A stretch of DNA of 64,000 bases from Paenibacillus auburnensis (GTDB lineage: Bacteria > Bacillota > Bacilli > Paenibacillales > Paenibacillaceae). Below are positions 8,562 to 17,653 of the stretch, piece after piece. Every line of letters starts with the position of its first letter. Position 1 is the first letter of the stretch. Under the pieces are notes generated by a model. That model saw only the letters and a list, made by a program, of their open reading frames with translations, was not told where the DNA came from and made no database searches. The stretch lies in assembly GCF_927798115.1 (NCBI RefSeq), contig NZ_CAKMMG010000001.1:1302001-1366000 (forward strand), in the 5' to 3' direction. The position numbers and the translations under genes are program-made.

Positions 8562-9521
8562 TTATGGCCTGGGTGGTAAATGCTCGCTTAAAAACCGCAT
8601 TGCATTGTCATACAACCAGCCCCGTACCTCATCCTCCGGATAATATTTTACCAGCAGTTCGGCGAACTCCGCATATTTCCCCGGATGCTCCAACCCCTCT
8701 ACCCACGCATCAATGCCGTCAAAATCAGAGCCGAACATCAGATGTTTGGTCCCCCCTAAGCTGCAGACATGCTCAATATGCCTCCGCACATCATCAGGTT
8801 TCGCTCCGCCTCCATCACGGACAAACCAGGGAACGAAGGTAAGACCCATCCGCCCGTCCATAGTGATCAGCGTCTTGATCTGCTTATCGCTCAGGTTACG
8901 GGGATGGCCGCAAATGGCTGCTGCATTGGAATGCGAAGCTATAAACGGACGTTTACTGCGCTCGGTCAGCTCCCAAAATCCTGTTGGCGCCAAATGTGAC
9001 ACATCCAGCAGCATTCCGCTTTTGTTACACCATTCGATCAGCTGCCGTCCTTTTTCCGTAAACCCGCCGTTTCTTGCCTCCAGCACGCCGTCCGCCGCCC
9101 AGTTGGCATAATTCCAAGTTACTCCGAACAATCGCACTCCTAGCTCAAAACACAGCTGCGCATAGAACAGATTGCCCTCCAGGCCGTCTACACCCTCCAG
9201 AGAGAGCACTCCCCTGGCCGTTGCGGACGCAGTAACTTCTACTGCCTCCTCCTTCCAGCGCAACCACTGCAATTGCTCTGAGCCAATGATCTTCTCCCGG
9301 AACAGATCGAGCTGGCCGAGCACACTTTCAAAGCTTGGTCTTCCTCTAGCCTCAGACAAATAAATCGCGAAAACCTGCATTCCTACATTTCCCGCAGCAA
9401 GCCGCTCCATAGTAACATCCAGCCGGCCGTCATTTTTAAAGCTGATCTCCGGACTTGCCTGCAGCTTACTCAGTACGTCACAATGAAAATCCGCAACTTT
9501 AAACCCACCTGCTGTCTTCAT
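8562..9521 (-). CDS. Membrane dipeptidase family protein (peptidase M19)
   Basis: A 319-residue zinc dipeptidase of the renal dipeptidase family. Metal ligands are in place: H13-x-D15 in FHCD, E109 in LSLEGVDGLEG, H176 in LLDVSH and H197 in ASHSNA. FGSDFDGID near the C-terminus is also characteristic. Start chosen at 9521 (ATG with GGTGG 4 nt upstream); an in-frame ATG 21 nt earlier lacks a site. There is no signal peptide, so it is probably cytosolic despite the family name. Monocistronic. The substrate could be dipeptides, including D-containing cell-wall products. Confidence 0.93.
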   Translation of the reverse strand: MKTAGGFKVADFHCDVLSKLQASPEISFKNDGRLDVTMERLAAGNVGMQVFAIYLSEARGRPSFESVLGQLDLFREKIIGSEQLQWLRWKEEAVEVTASATARGVLSLEGVDGLEGNLFYAQLCFELGVRLFGVTWNYANWAADGVLEARNGGFTEKGRQLIEWCNKSGMLLDVSHLAPTGFWELTERSKRPFIASHSNAAAICGHPRNLSDKQIKTLITMDGRMGLTFVPWFVRDGGGAKPDDVRRHIEHVCSLGGTKHLMFGSDFDGIDAWVEGLEHPGKYAEFAELLVKYYPEDEVRGWLYDNAMRFLSEHLPPRP

Positions 9522-9619
9522 CTGTCCACCCGCTTTCAACATCGTTTGCTGAAGTTCTGCCTTAGGCTACATTATCATCTTAGTCTATGCCTTTTATGAT
9601 CAGCTTTTTCCTGCACAGC

Positions 9620-9648
9620 AAAAAACCTGTTTACTCGAAGTAAACAGG
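9620..9648 (-). terminator. Terminator of spoVS
   Basis: CCTGTTTAC pairs perfectly with GTAAACAGG, with a TTTTTT run on the minus-strand 3' side. Confidence 0.9.
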
Positions 9649-9670
9649 CCCATCAGAATAAGTCCATTAA

Positions 9671-9931
9671 TTATCTGGGTTCAACAATCAGTTTAATCGC
9701 CGTCCGATCCTCTCCATCAATCACAATGTCAGTGAAGGCTGGAATGCAGATCAAGTCGACACCGCTTGGTGCGACAAATCCCCGGGCGATGGCAACAGCT
9801 TTGACGGCTTGGTTCAGCGCTCCTGCTCCAATAGCTTGTAGCTCGGCCGATCCACGTTCACGAAGAACACCCGCTAATGCGCCGGCAACGGAATTTGGAT
9901 TGGATTTAGCTGATACTTTTAATACATCCAT
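9671..9931 (-). CDS. spoVS: Stage V sporulation protein S
   Basis: An 86-residue Alba-like small protein, the exact family length, with the conserved start MDVLKVSAKSNPNSVAGALAG and an IGAGALNQAVKA segment. SpoVS affects septation and coat/cortex assembly in B. subtilis. The ATG follows GGGAGGT at 7 nt. It has its own terminator and a good SigH-type promoter match (9985-10011), as in B. subtilis. It lies downstream of rny and ymdB, the conserved B. subtilis order. Confidence 0.97.
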   Translation of the reverse strand: MDVLKVSAKSNPNSVAGALAGVLRERGSAELQAIGAGALNQAVKAVAIARGFVAPSGVDLICIPAFTDIVIDGEDRTAIKLIVEPR

Positions 9932-9984
9932 AGTAAGTACCTCCCCTGGGAAAATGATGGTGTTCTTCCACTACTGTAGATGTT

Positions 9985-10011
9985 ATTCGCGGGAGAAGAA
10001 ATAATTCCTTC
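9985..10011 (-). promoter_or_regulatory. Candidate SigH promoter of spoVS
   Basis: The minus strand reads GAAGGAATT (matches RnAGGAWWW), 11 bp, then CGCGAAT (matches RnnGAAT except the first base). It lies about 55 bp upstream of the spoVS start. Confidence 0.65.
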
Positions 10012-10131
10012 TTTTTGCGGACTACTCTGGAGAAAATAGTACAAAAGATACTCTTTTTCGATATAAAAAATATCACACTTTACCCAAAATCGGCGATTTT
10101 TCCCGAATTACCTATTTCATGCTGTCCAGAT

Positions 10132-10926
10132 TTAGCTCATGATCCATTCATCTTCACGCAAGCGAATTTTCTCCAGACGTGTGGCTTTTCCTGTAGCCTC
10201 GTCAATCTCCGCGAATAACCCGTGTAACTGCCATTTGCCTTCATCAACCACAAACCGGGCTGGAAGCTGGGTAGTGAATTTATAAAGGACCGCATCCTTT
10301 TCCATACCCAGAATTCCTTCTCTTGAACCAACCATTCCGGCATCAGTTAAGTAGGCGGTTCCGCCAGGCAGGATCACATCATCATTGCTCTGCACATGTG
10401 TATGGGTGCCGACTACTATCGAAGCCAGTCCATCCATAAAATAACCCATTGCAATCTTTTCGGAAGTTGCTTCCGCATGGAAATCAACAAGGATGCATTT
10501 ATGATTCCGGCGCAGCTCCTCCACGATCTCTTCACCTATGCGGAATGGATCATCAATCGCCGGCAAAAAGGTACGGCCCTGCAAATTTACAATCGCCAGC
10601 TGTTTACCGTTGCCCTTAACCACAGTGTACCCTCTGCCTGGCGTTCCCGGCGGAAAATTGGCCGGACGGATCATCCGCGGCTCGTCGTCGATAAATTCAA
10701 AAATATCCTTGTTGTCCCACGTATGGTTGCCCAGCGTAATGCCGTGAACCCCCCAGTTAAAAAACTCATTGGCAATCGCAGATGTAATCCCTCTGCCGGC
10801 TGCAGCATTCTCGCCGTTGACGATAATGATATGCGGCTGATATTTACTTTTCAGTGAAGGCAGCATTTCACGCAGTGCTTTTCTGCCGGTATTGCCTACT
10901 ATGTCACCTATAAATAAGACTTTAAT
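10132..10926 (-). CDS. ymdB: YmdB metallophosphoesterase, apparent ATT start codon
   Basis: A dimetal phosphodiesterase (cyclic-nucleotide and RNA-decay-linked in B. subtilis, a regulator of late adaptive behaviour). With ATT at 10926 as codon 1, D8 (FIGDIVG), E39-N40 (NGEN), N67-H68 (GNHTWD) and the GTHTH motif align residue for residue with the B. subtilis family, and the length is 264 residues as there. AGGAGG lies 8 nt before the ATT. An in-frame TAG lies just upstream, and there is no ATG, GTG or TTG before codon 20. Starting at that internal ATG (10866) would remove D8. It follows rny after that gene's terminator. Confidence 0.93.
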   Translation of the reverse strand: MKVLFIGDIVGNTGRKALREMLPSLKSKYQPHIIIVNGENAAAGRGITSAIANEFFNWGVHGITLGNHTWDNKDIFEFIDDEPRMIRPANFPPGTPGRGYTVVKGNGKQLAIVNLQGRTFLPAIDDPFRIGEEIVEELRRNHKCILVDFHAEATSEKIAMGYFMDGLASIVVGTHTHVQSNDDVILPGGTAYLTDAGMVGSREGILGMEKDAVLYKFTTQLPARFVVDEGKWQLHGLFAEIDEATGKATRLEKIRLREDEWIMS

Positions 10927-10993
10927 GTCGTTCTCCTCCTAAAAGCATACTGTAAAGATATCCTTCGCTTACATTTAATGAATCTGTATGAAA

Positions 10994-11018
10994 GAAAAAA
11001 GGCCCCGCACGGGGGCCG
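10994..11018 (-). terminator. Rho-independent terminator of rny
   Basis: GGCCCCCG-TG-CGGGGCC followed by TTTTTT on the minus strand. Confidence 0.9.
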
Positions 11019-11028
11019 ATTTCCTTGC

Positions 11029-12570
11029 TTATTTAGCGTATTCAACAGCCCGTGTCTCGCGGATAACGGTAACCTTGATGTGACCCGGATAATCCAGCTC
11101 ACTCTCGATCATCTTCGTTATGTCGCGTGCCAGACGGAAGCTTTCTGCATCATCGATCTTCTCAGGCTGTACCATAACACGAACCTCGCGGCCCGCTTGG
11201 ATAGCATAAGACTTCTCGACGCCTTCGAAGCTTTCGGAAATCTCCTCGAGCTTTTCCAGACGTTTGATGTAGGTTTCCAGTGTCTCACGGCGTGCGCCAG
11301 GACGTGCTGCCGACAATGCGTCAGCCGCTCCAACCAGCATCGCAATAACCGAAGTAGCTTCGCAGTCTCCGTGGTGGGACGCGATACTGTTGATAACAAC
11401 AGGATGTTCTTTGTATTTCTTCGCCAGTTCAACGCCAATCTCAACGTGTGAACCTTCCACTTCATGATCCAGTGCTTTACCGATATCATGGAGCAGCCCG
11501 GCACGTTTAGCAAGCACGATGTCTTCCCCAAGCTCACCGGCCATAAGTCCAGTCAAATAAGCAACCTCCATGGAGTGCTTGAGTACATTTTGACCGTAGC
11601 TCGTACGGAACTTCAGACGGCCGAGAATTTTGATCAGATCCGGGTGCAGACCGTGAACGCCAACCTCGAAGGTTGCTTGTTCACCGTATTCGCGAATCCG
11701 TTCATCCACTTCTTTGCGGGATTTCTCCACCATTTCTTCAATCCGCGCCGGATGGATACGTCCATCAGCAACCAGCTTCTCAAGTGCCGTGCGGGCCACT
11801 TCGCGGCGAATCGGATCAAATCCCGACAAAATAACGGCTTCCGGCGTATCATCGATAATGAGATCAATACCAGTAAGAGTTTCCAGTGCACGAATATTAC
11901 GGCCTTCACGGCCGATAATCCGGCCTTTCATCTCTTCATTCGGAAGTGTTACCACAGACACGGTTGTTTCAGCAACATGATCAGCTGCACAGCGTTGGAT
12001 AGCCAGGGTAATGATTTCGCGGGCCTTCTTGTCCGCTTCCTCCTTGGCCTGCTGCTCAATCTCTTTGATCATCTGCGCAGTCTCGTGGCGAACTTCCTGC
12101 TCTACATTACTTAGAATGATACTTCTGGCATCATCGATGCTCAGATTGGAGATGCGCTCCAACTCGGTAACCTGATTCTTGTAAATAACATCAATTTGCT
12201 GTTGCGTTTCGTCAATTCGTTTCTCTTTGTTAGCTACTTGTTCTTCTTTTCGTTCAAGCGATTCCATTTTTTTATCCAGAGATTCTTCCTTTTGCAGCAA
12301 ACGTCTCTCTTGCCGTTGGATTTCATTCCGACGTTCACGAGTTTCTTTCTCAGCCTCAGTACGGATTCTGTGGACTTCGTCCTTAGCTTCGAGTACCGTT
12401 TCCTTCTTCAGCGCCTCAGCCTCTTTCTTCGCGTTCTCCACGATGACGACGGCTTCTTTCTCGGCACTTGAAATTTTAGCTTCTGCAAGGGATTTACGAA
12501 TAAAATAACCGAATCCAAAGAATATTGCAGCTACAACGAGAACGATTATGACCCAGATTGCAGGATGCAT
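11029..12570 (-). CDS. rny: Ribonuclease Y
   Basis: A 513-residue endoribonuclease that starts bulk mRNA turnover in Firmicutes. An N-terminal membrane helix ([20 protein letters not shown], residues 5-24) anchors it. A long charged coiled coil follows to about residue 200, then a KH RNA-binding domain ([18 protein letters not shown]) and an HD domain with [12 protein letters not shown] near residue 363. The ATG has AGGAGGTGA 4 nt upstream. A promoter about 245 nt upstream gives a long 5' leader containing a small U-tailed hairpin, which may be a control element. ymdB follows, as in B. subtilis. Confidence 0.98.
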   Translation of the reverse strand: MHPAIWVIIVLVVAAIFFGFGYFIRKSLAEAKISSAEKEAVVIVENAKKEAEALKKETVLEAKDEVHRIRTEAEKETRERRNEIQRQERRLLQKEESLDKKMESLERKEEQVANKEKRIDETQQQIDVIYKNQVTELERISNLSIDDARSIILSNVEQEVRHETAQMIKEIEQQAKEEADKKAREIITLAIQRCAADHVAETTVSVVTLPNEEMKGRIIGREGRNIRALETLTGIDLIIDDTPEAVILSGFDPIRREVARTALEKLVADGRIHPARIEEMVEKSRKEVDERIREYGEQATFEVGVHGLHPDLIKILGRLKFRTSYGQNVLKHSMEVAYLTGLMAGELGEDIVLAKRAGLLHDIGKALDHEVEGSHVEIGVELAKKYKEHPVVINSIASHHGDCEATSVIAMLVGAADALSAARPGARRETLETYIKRLEKLEEISESFEGVEKSYAIQAGREVRVMVQPEKIDDAESFRLARDITKMIESELDYPGHIKVTVIRETRAVEYAK

Positions 12571-12651
12571 CTGTTCACCTCCTCGTTGGTTCCTCCAAGG
12601 AACAAGCCTTGGGAATTGTGCAGTTGTTAAACTATCCGTTCATCACCATAC

Positions 12652-12673
12652 AAAAAACCGGTAATACACCGAT
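12652..12673 (-). terminator. Candidate attenuator hairpin in the rny leader
   Basis: ATCGGT-GTATT-ACCGGT (one wobble pair) followed by TTTTT on the minus strand, about 80 nt upstream of the rny start and downstream of the promoter. The stem is short, so activity is uncertain. The same 12571-12877 gap also holds a 9-bp tandem repeat (CTGCACATG twice, 12681-12698) and no gene. Confidence 0.4.
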
Positions 12674-12815
12674 TGCCATACTGCACATGCTGCACATGCA
12701 CACTGCCCGCCTTATCCGGCGATTACATTTCATATGAGTTGTACGCGAACCGGTTCCTAAGATTCAGCTTTTTGGGAAGGAAAAAGGATTCTTAGTTTAT
12801 GCCGATTCATGTTAT

Positions 12816-12845
12816 ATTTTATTATTTATAAAAAGACATTGTCAA
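12816..12845 (-). promoter_or_regulatory. SigA-type promoter of rny
   Basis: TTGACA (12845-12840), 18 bp, TAAAAT (12821-12816) on the minus strand. Predicted leader about 240 nt. Confidence 0.65.
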
Positions 12846-12877
12846 GAGAGTCGATAACGCCATTAAAGTCAAGAGAA

Positions 12878-13612
12878 TCAGTCAGGATCGTAAAACTCTT
12901 CATCTTCACCTGCAAAATCCTCTTCCTCACGTAAAATATTCATAACCTGCCGGACTAAATCACCGGAAAAGCCGCGCCGCATCAGGAAAGCTCCTGTCTT
13001 TCTGCGTTTGTCGTTAACATCCCCGCGGATCATATTCCATTTCTTCCTTCCCGTCTGCAGAGCGCTCTCCAGCTCTTCTTCGGGCGAAATATTCTCAAGC
13101 GCTTCCGAGATCAGCGATTTATCGATCCCTTTCTCACGCAGTTCCTGGCGAATCCACAGTTTGCCCTTACGCTGATTCATAATGCGCTGTTCTGCCCATT
13201 GCTTGGCATATAATGGATCATCAATGAGACGCTCCTGCTGCAGGCGCTGCAGCACTTCAGCAATAATAGTCTCTCCTATTTCCTTCTCCCTTAAACGGCG
13301 GGCCATTTCCTGCGCCGTCCGCGGTTTGCGTTCCAAGTAACGCAGACCCTCAACGTACGCCCGCTGGCGTTCGTCGGCCACAACAATTTCCTCTAAATCA
13401 TCTTTCATGAACGAACTTCCGGAAATCATCCGGTATTTAATCATGACATCCTCATGCACTGTCATGTTGTACTCGCCGAAATGTATGATATAGCGGTGAT
13501 CCGATTTCTTTTGCCGCTCTACTTTTGTTATAACAAGCAGTTCACCTTCCGGAAAATCGGCCAGTGCCTGTGCTTCCTGTTCTTCAGGTTCGGGATTCAG
13601 TTGAATTACCAT
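12878..13612 (-). CDS. recX: RecX, regulator of RecA
   Basis: A 244-residue RecX protein built of three-helix repeats (LRYLERKPRTAQEMARRLREKEI; WAEQRIMNQRKGKLWIRQELREKGI; KTGAFLMRRGFSGDLVRQVM). RecX binds RecA filaments and modulates strand exchange. The ATG follows GAGGTGA at about 10 nt. It lies downstream of recA behind a terminator, so expression by read-through or its own promoter is possible. The N-terminal 60 residues and the acidic C-terminal tail (EEDFAGEDEEFYDPD) are variable in the family. Confidence 0.93.
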   Translation of the reverse strand: MVIQLNPEPEEQEAQALADFPEGELLVITKVERQKKSDHRYIIHFGEYNMTVHEDVMIKYRMISGSSFMKDDLEEIVVADERQRAYVEGLRYLERKPRTAQEMARRLREKEIGETIIAEVLQRLQQERLIDDPLYAKQWAEQRIMNQRKGKLWIRQELREKGIDKSLISEALENISPEEELESALQTGRKKWNMIRGDVNDKRRKTGAFLMRRGFSGDLVRQVMNILREEEDFAGEDEEFYDPD

Positions 13613-13671
13613 CGTGGCCTATCACCTCATGCTATTTCTTATATATAGATTGGACTTGTGATTATTTATAG

Positions 13672-13707
13672 AAAAGCGCCCTGCAACAACATTCACAGGG
13701 CGCCTTA
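13672..13707 (-). terminator. Rho-independent terminator of recA
   Basis: GCGCCCTG pairs with CAGGGCGC, then TTTTC on the minus strand. Confidence 0.85.
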
Positions 13708-13721
13708 TTAGCTTAGTGGTG

Positions 13722-14786
13722 CTATTCGATTTCGAGCAGCAAGTTTTCTTCTTCCTCTTGTTCTGCCGCAACCTCTGACTCTGATGGTGCAGCTACAATC
13801 GTAGTTAAATTGCTTGCTTCACGGATCTTGTTCTCAATCAGCAAGGCAATGTCCTGATGTTCTTTCAGGAATTGCTTGGCATTCTCGCGTCCTTGACCCA
13901 GACGTTCACCTTCATAGGAATACCAGGCACCGCTCTTGTTGACGATATCCATTTCCGTTCCGATATCTACAAGGCTTCCTTCTTTGGAGATGCCTTCACC
14001 GTACATAATATCAACATCTGCCTGTTTAAACGGAGGCGCTACTTTGTTCTTCACGACCTTGATCTTTGTACGGTTACCGACCACATCATTGCCCATCTTG
14101 ATGCTCTCTACACGGCGTACATCAAGCCGAACCGAAGAGTAGAATTTCAGGGCCCGGCCGCCAGGGGTTGTTTCCGGGTTACCGAACATCACACCAATCT
14201 TCTCACGCAGCTGGTTGATGAAGATAGCGATTGTATTCGACTTGTTGATTGCACCTGACAGCTTACGCAAAGCCTGGGACATCAGACGAGCCTGCAAGCC
14301 GACGTGGGAATCCCCCATATCGCCTTCGATTTCCGCCTTCGGTACCAGCGCTGCTACAGAGTCTACAACAATAATGTCTACGGCACCACTGCGAACTAGG
14401 GCCTCAGCGATTTCCAGCGCCTGCTCACCTGTATCCGGCTGAGACAGCAGAAGCTCATCAATGTTTACGCCAAGCGCATTGGCATATTTAGGATCGAGCG
14501 CATGCTCTGCATCGATGAAAGCGGCTTGTCCTCCAAGCTTCTGTACTTCAGCGATGGCATGAAGAGCAACCGTCGTCTTACCGGAAGATTCCGGTCCGTA
14601 TACTTCAATGATGCGGCCTTTGGGAAGTCCGCCAATACCCAGTGCAATATCAAGTGCTAAGGCTCCGCTAGGTACAACTTCCACTTTCATATGAGTGGAT
14701 TCTCCCAGTTTCATGATCGAACCTTTACCGAATTGTTTTTCTATTTGACGAAGCGCCATATCAAGCGCTGCACGACGATCTGACAA
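13722..14786 (-). CDS. recA: Recombinase RecA
   Basis: A 354-residue DNA recombinase and SOS co-protease. Walker [10 protein letters not shown] lies near 64-72, Walker [11 protein letters not shown] near 140, and the DNA-binding loops ([29 protein letters not shown]) follow. The C-terminal tail is acidic. The start is TTG at 14786, preceded by GAAGGAAGTGG; it gives [22 protein letters not shown], aligned exactly with other RecA proteins. Upstream are a consensus promoter (14819-14847) and a LexA box (14857-14870). cinA is upstream, the conserved cinA-recA order. Confidence 0.99.
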   Translation of the reverse strand: MSDRRAALDMALRQIEKQFGKGSIMKLGESTHMKVEVVPSGALALDIALGIGGLPKGRIIEVYGPESSGKTTVALHAIAEVQKLGGQAAFIDAEHALDPKYANALGVNIDELLLSQPDTGEQALEIAEALVRSGAVDIIVVDSVAALVPKAEIEGDMGDSHVGLQARLMSQALRKLSGAINKSNTIAIFINQLREKIGVMFGNPETTPGGRALKFYSSVRLDVRRVESIKMGNDVVGNRTKIKVVKNKVAPPFKQADVDIMYGEGISKEGSLVDIGTEMDIVNKSGAWYSYEGERLGQGRENAKQFLKEHQDIALLIENKIREASNLTTIVAAPSESEVAAEQEEEENLLLEIE

Positions 14787-14818
14787 TCAGACCACTTCCT
14801 TCACTTGTTTATAGTAAT

Positions 14819-14847
14819 ATAATAACGTGTTTTAGAGGTCTTGCCAA
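14819..14847 (-). promoter_or_regulatory. recA promoter
   Basis: TTGGCA (14847-14842), 17 bp, TATTAT (14824-14819) on the minus strand. Confidence 0.8.
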
Positions 14848-14856
14848 GCTTTTTTT

Positions 14857-14870
14857 CGAACATACATTCG
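14857..14870 (-). promoter_or_regulatory. LexA/DinR SOS box of recA
   Basis: The minus strand reads CGAATGTATGTTCG, 13 of 14 positions of the Bacillus consensus CGAACRNRYGTTCG. It lies just upstream of the recA -35 box. Confidence 0.85.
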
Positions 14871-15014
14871 TTTTTTTTGTTTTCCTCAGGGATACTCCCT
14901 TTTATTGTAAGCCTCCTTCCGGTTTGATGCTTCCTACACAATCATTAACCAGCCGGAGTACAAGACTCACACACAAAGGAGCTGCCGGCAGGAAAACGCC
15001 GCAGTTATAAAAAC

Positions 15015-15050
15015 AAAAAACCGCAGCAAATGGTTCACAATGCCACGGTT
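15015..15050 (-). terminator. Rho-independent terminator of cinA
   Basis: AACCGTGGCA pairs with TGCTGCGGTT (two wobble pairs) and is followed by TTTT on the minus strand. The remaining cinA-recA gap (14871-15010) shows no gene. Confidence 0.78.
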
Positions 15051-15085
15051 CTTCCGTATAGAGAATTATATAACGTTAATAAGGG

Positions 15086-16375
15086 TTATTGCAAGGCCGA
15101 ACCTTCCAGAGGCGTCTCCACCTTGCGTTCCTCCAGCCTGCGCCAGAGACGGTACAGCAGCGCTTTGACAGAGCGCAGACGGATATTCTCACGTGTGCCT
15201 TTAAGGTTAAGCTCAAAGACCTCGGTCTTCTGTCCGCGTTCCGCCAAACCAACGAATACAAGTCCTACAGGCTTGCGTTCCGAATATCCCGGTCCCGCTA
15301 CCCCGGTAACGGACAACCCGAAGTCGCTATCAGCCAGCATTCTTACCTGATCGGCAAGCACCTCTGCCACCTCACGGCTTACAGCACCGACTGCATCAGC
15401 ACCTTCCAAATAAGAGGCAGGCACATTCAGCAGCTTCTTCTTCAGTTCATTGGAGTAACAGACAATGCCTCCTTTAAACATAGATGCGCTTCCTGGTATG
15501 TTCGTAATACTCTCCATCAATAAACCGCCGGTACAGCTTTCCGCCGCACTAAGTGTCAATCCGGCGTCTGCCATCCAATCCACCAGAAGCTGTTCCAGCG
15601 GAACATCAATATTGGCATACATATGCTCGGGAAGGATCTCTTTGATTGTCTGCTCCAGCACATCCAGCTTCTCCATTGCTTCACGCTCAGAAGGCGCTTT
15701 TGTTGATATCCGTACCGTCACTTCGCCTTCCTTGGCATAAGGGGCTATCGTCGGATCGCTCTGACCCCGAATCAGATCAATCAGTTTGTCCTCGAGCAGT
15801 GATTCACCGATACCGGCGAATTTAAGCATTTTAGAGTAAATCGGCATTTCATTCGTGAGCGCATGCTGCAGCAGCCATGGCTTGGCTTTGTCAATGAACA
15901 TCGGCTTCATCTCCCGCGGCGGGCCGGGAAGCACAATGTAGTATTTATCCTCATGAGCAAAAGCTAGACCCACTGCCAGACCGATTTCATTCGGCAGCGG
16001 TGTTGTTCCTTCGATAATGAGTGCCTGCTTGCGGTTGTTCTCAGTCATTACGATTTTGCGGTCATCGAAAAATCTCTGCACATGATCCATCGCAAGCTGG
16101 TCGATATGAACCGTACGGCCCAATGCTGCAGCCAGCGCTTCCTTGGTAAGGTCATCTTCGGTCGGGCCGATTCCGCCGGTGAACAGAATAATATCCGCAC
16201 GGCTTTTGGCAATTTCTATAGCTTGCTGAATACGGCTGCTGTTGTCTCCAACCACTGTTTGAAAATAGACGTCTATTCCCATCGCGGCCAGCTCTACCGA
16301 TAGAAACTGCCCGTTGCTGTTTACGATTTGTCCTAGCAAAAGCTCTGTGCCCACGGCAATAATTTCTGCTTTCAT
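15086..16375 (-). CDS. cinA: CinA, competence/damage-inducible protein and nicotinamide-nucleotide amidase
   Basis: A 429-residue two-domain protein. The N-terminal ~170 residues form the MoaB/Mog-like (COG1058) domain (AEIIAVGTELLLGQIVNSN; FTGGIGPTEDDLTKEA), linked to ADP-ribose pyrophosphatase activity. The C-terminal domain from about 255 is the CinA amidase, with AESCTGGLL, PGSASMFKGG and SVTGVAGPGYSERKPVG. It salvages nicotinamide mononucleotide to nicotinic acid mononucleotide. The ATG follows AGGAGG at about 11 nt. Downstream of pgsA and upstream of recA, the conserved Bacillus order. Confidence 0.96.
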   Translation of the reverse strand: MKAEIIAVGTELLLGQIVNSNGQFLSVELAAMGIDVYFQTVVGDNSSRIQQAIEIAKSRADIILFTGGIGPTEDDLTKEALAAALGRTVHIDQLAMDHVQRFFDDRKIVMTENNRKQALIIEGTTPLPNEIGLAVGLAFAHEDKYYIVLPGPPREMKPMFIDKAKPWLLQHALTNEMPIYSKMLKFAGIGESLLEDKLIDLIRGQSDPTIAPYAKEGEVTVRISTKAPSEREAMEKLDVLEQTIKEILPEHMYANIDVPLEQLLVDWMADAGLTLSAAESCTGGLLMESITNIPGSASMFKGGIVCYSNELKKKLLNVPASYLEGADAVGAVSREVAEVLADQVRMLADSDFGLSVTGVAGPGYSERKPVGLVFVGLAERGQKTEVFELNLKGTRENIRLRSVKALLYRLWRRLEERKVETPLEGSALQ

Positions 16376-16419
16376 AGCTGGTTTCTCCTCCTGGCTATAG
16401 GTTGGATGAGTAATTTAAT

Positions 16420-17007
16420 CTAAGCGTTATGCAGCTCCAGCAATTCCTTGTTTTTCACAAAGTAATCAACCCCGGAGTAGATCGTGATGATAGCTGCAGC
16501 CCAAATGGCGATATCATCCACCGGGATGCTGACGAACTGAAACGGGAAATTGTTGAGCAGTAAAAGCGAAATGGCGACAATCTGTGTAACCGTCTTAATC
16601 TTGCCCCATTTGCTGGCAGCTACTACCTTGCCTTCAAGCAGTGCCACCTGACGCAGTCCGGTTACCGCAAACTCGCGGCTGATGATTACGATAGCAATCC
16701 AGGAATCGCATCTTCCCAGCTCAACGAGCGAAATCAGTACTGCAGAAACCAGCAGCTTGTCCGCGAGCGGATCGAGCAGCTTGCCAAGATTGGTGACCAT
16801 GTTATATTTCCGGGCAATGTAGCCGTCTATACCGTCTGTGCTGGCGGCTAGAAGGAAAATTACAGCTGCGATCAGATGATTAACCGAAAGCTGAAATGAC
16901 CCCCAATGGATAGGCTCCGGATAAAACTTAAAATTCACCAGCAAAAAAAACATCATAATCGGGATAAGACAAATACGTGCAAGCGTAATGCGGTTGGGCA
17001 AATTCAC
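16420..17007 (-). CDS. pgsA: CDP-diacylglycerol-glycerol-3-phosphate 3-phosphatidyltransferase
   Basis: A 195-residue integral membrane enzyme that makes phosphatidylglycerol phosphate from CDP-diacylglycerol and glycerol-3-phosphate. The CDP-alcohol phosphotransferase motif DGIDGYIARKY...GKLLDPLADK (D-x2-DG-x2-AR-x8-G-x3-D-x3-D) is complete near residues 58-82, and several hydrophobic helices surround it. GTG start with GGGGAGG 7 nt upstream. It has its own promoter overlapping the end of the yajQ terminator. Its substrate is made by cdsA, also in this window. Confidence 0.96.
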   Translation of the reverse strand: MNLPNRITLARICLIPIMMFFLLVNFKFYPEPIHWGSFQLSVNHLIAAVIFLLAASTDGIDGYIARKYNMVTNLGKLLDPLADKLLVSAVLISLVELGRCDSWIAIVIISREFAVTGLRQVALLEGKVVAASKWGKIKTVTQIVAISLLLLNNFPFQFVSIPVDDIAIWAAAIITIYSGVDYFVKNKELLELHNA

Positions 17008-17073
17008 TGAAGTTCCTCCCCTGATCCTTACAAATTACGAGATTCCACAATTTTCATCAAAACTGCTTAGGCT

Positions 17074-17102
17074 AGTATATTATAGCCATATGTAGGTGTC
17101 AA
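17074..17102 (-). promoter_or_regulatory. SigA-type promoter of pgsA
   Basis: TTGACA (17102-17097), 17 bp, TATACT (17079-17074). The -35 box abuts the U-tract of the yajQ terminator. Confidence 0.72.
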
Positions 17103-17152
17103 AAAAACTGAAAGCACCCCGCAAAGATGGGTGCGTAAGCACTGCGGGGTAC
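17101..17152 (-). terminator. Rho-independent terminator of yajQ
   Basis: ACCCCGCA pairs with TGCGGGGT, with a run of seven T about 9 nt beyond on the minus strand. Confidence 0.7.
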
Positions 17153-17161
17153 CTCATCAGC

Positions 17162-17653
17162 TTACTTTAAATTGTTAAACTGCAAATCAAGCGGCAAATC
17201 GGCTTTTCGTAAAATTTGGATAATTTGCTGCAGATCATCCCGGCTTTTACCGGTAACGCGGATTTGATCGCCTTGAATCTGGCTTTTTACCTTCAGCTTG
17301 GAATCCCGGATGAGAATATTGATCTTTTTGGCATTTTCCTGATCAATTCCCTGTTTGAGGCCCAGGCGCTGACGGACAGTTCCCAGCGAAGCCGGCTCAA
17401 CTTTGCCAAAATCCAAATTTTTGAGTGTAATCCCGCGTTTAACCATCTTCGACTGTAAAATATCAATGACAGCATTTAGCTTATATTCATCCTCAGAGGC
17501 AATAATAAGCGCGTCCTTCTCCAGCTTAAGACTACTCTTGCTGTTCTTGAAGTCAAACCGGTTATCGATCTCCTTCTCAGTCTGGTGAACAGCATTCGTT
17601 AATTCCTGCATGTCCATCTTGGATACAATGTCAAATGAACTTTCCGAACTCAT
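17162..17653 (-). CDS. yajQ: YajQ family nucleotide-binding protein
   Basis: A 163-residue protein of the YajQ/DUF520 family. Conserved features include the N-terminal SSFDIVSKMDMQELTNAVHQTEKEIDNRFDFKNSKSS and the C-terminal LKVKSQIQGDQIRVTGKSRDDLQQ. Members bind nucleotides, and some bind cyclic di-GMP or tRNA; the physiological role is unsettled. The ATG follows AAAGGA at about 9 nt. Single gene with a terminator. Confidence 0.93.
   Translation of the reverse strand: MSSESSFDIVSKMDMQELTNAVHQTEKEIDNRFDFKNSKSSLKLEKDALIIASEDEYKLNAVIDILQSKMVKRGITLKNLDFGKVEPASLGTVRQRLGLKQGIDQENAKKINILIRDSKLKVKSQIQGDQIRVTGKSRDDLQQIIQILRKADLPLDLQFNNLK

Noticed and set aside
10132..10866. ymdB starting at the internal ATG 10866
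   Set aside because: This would delete the first 20 residues including the metal ligand D8, and has no ribosome binding site; the ATT start fits family length and spacing.
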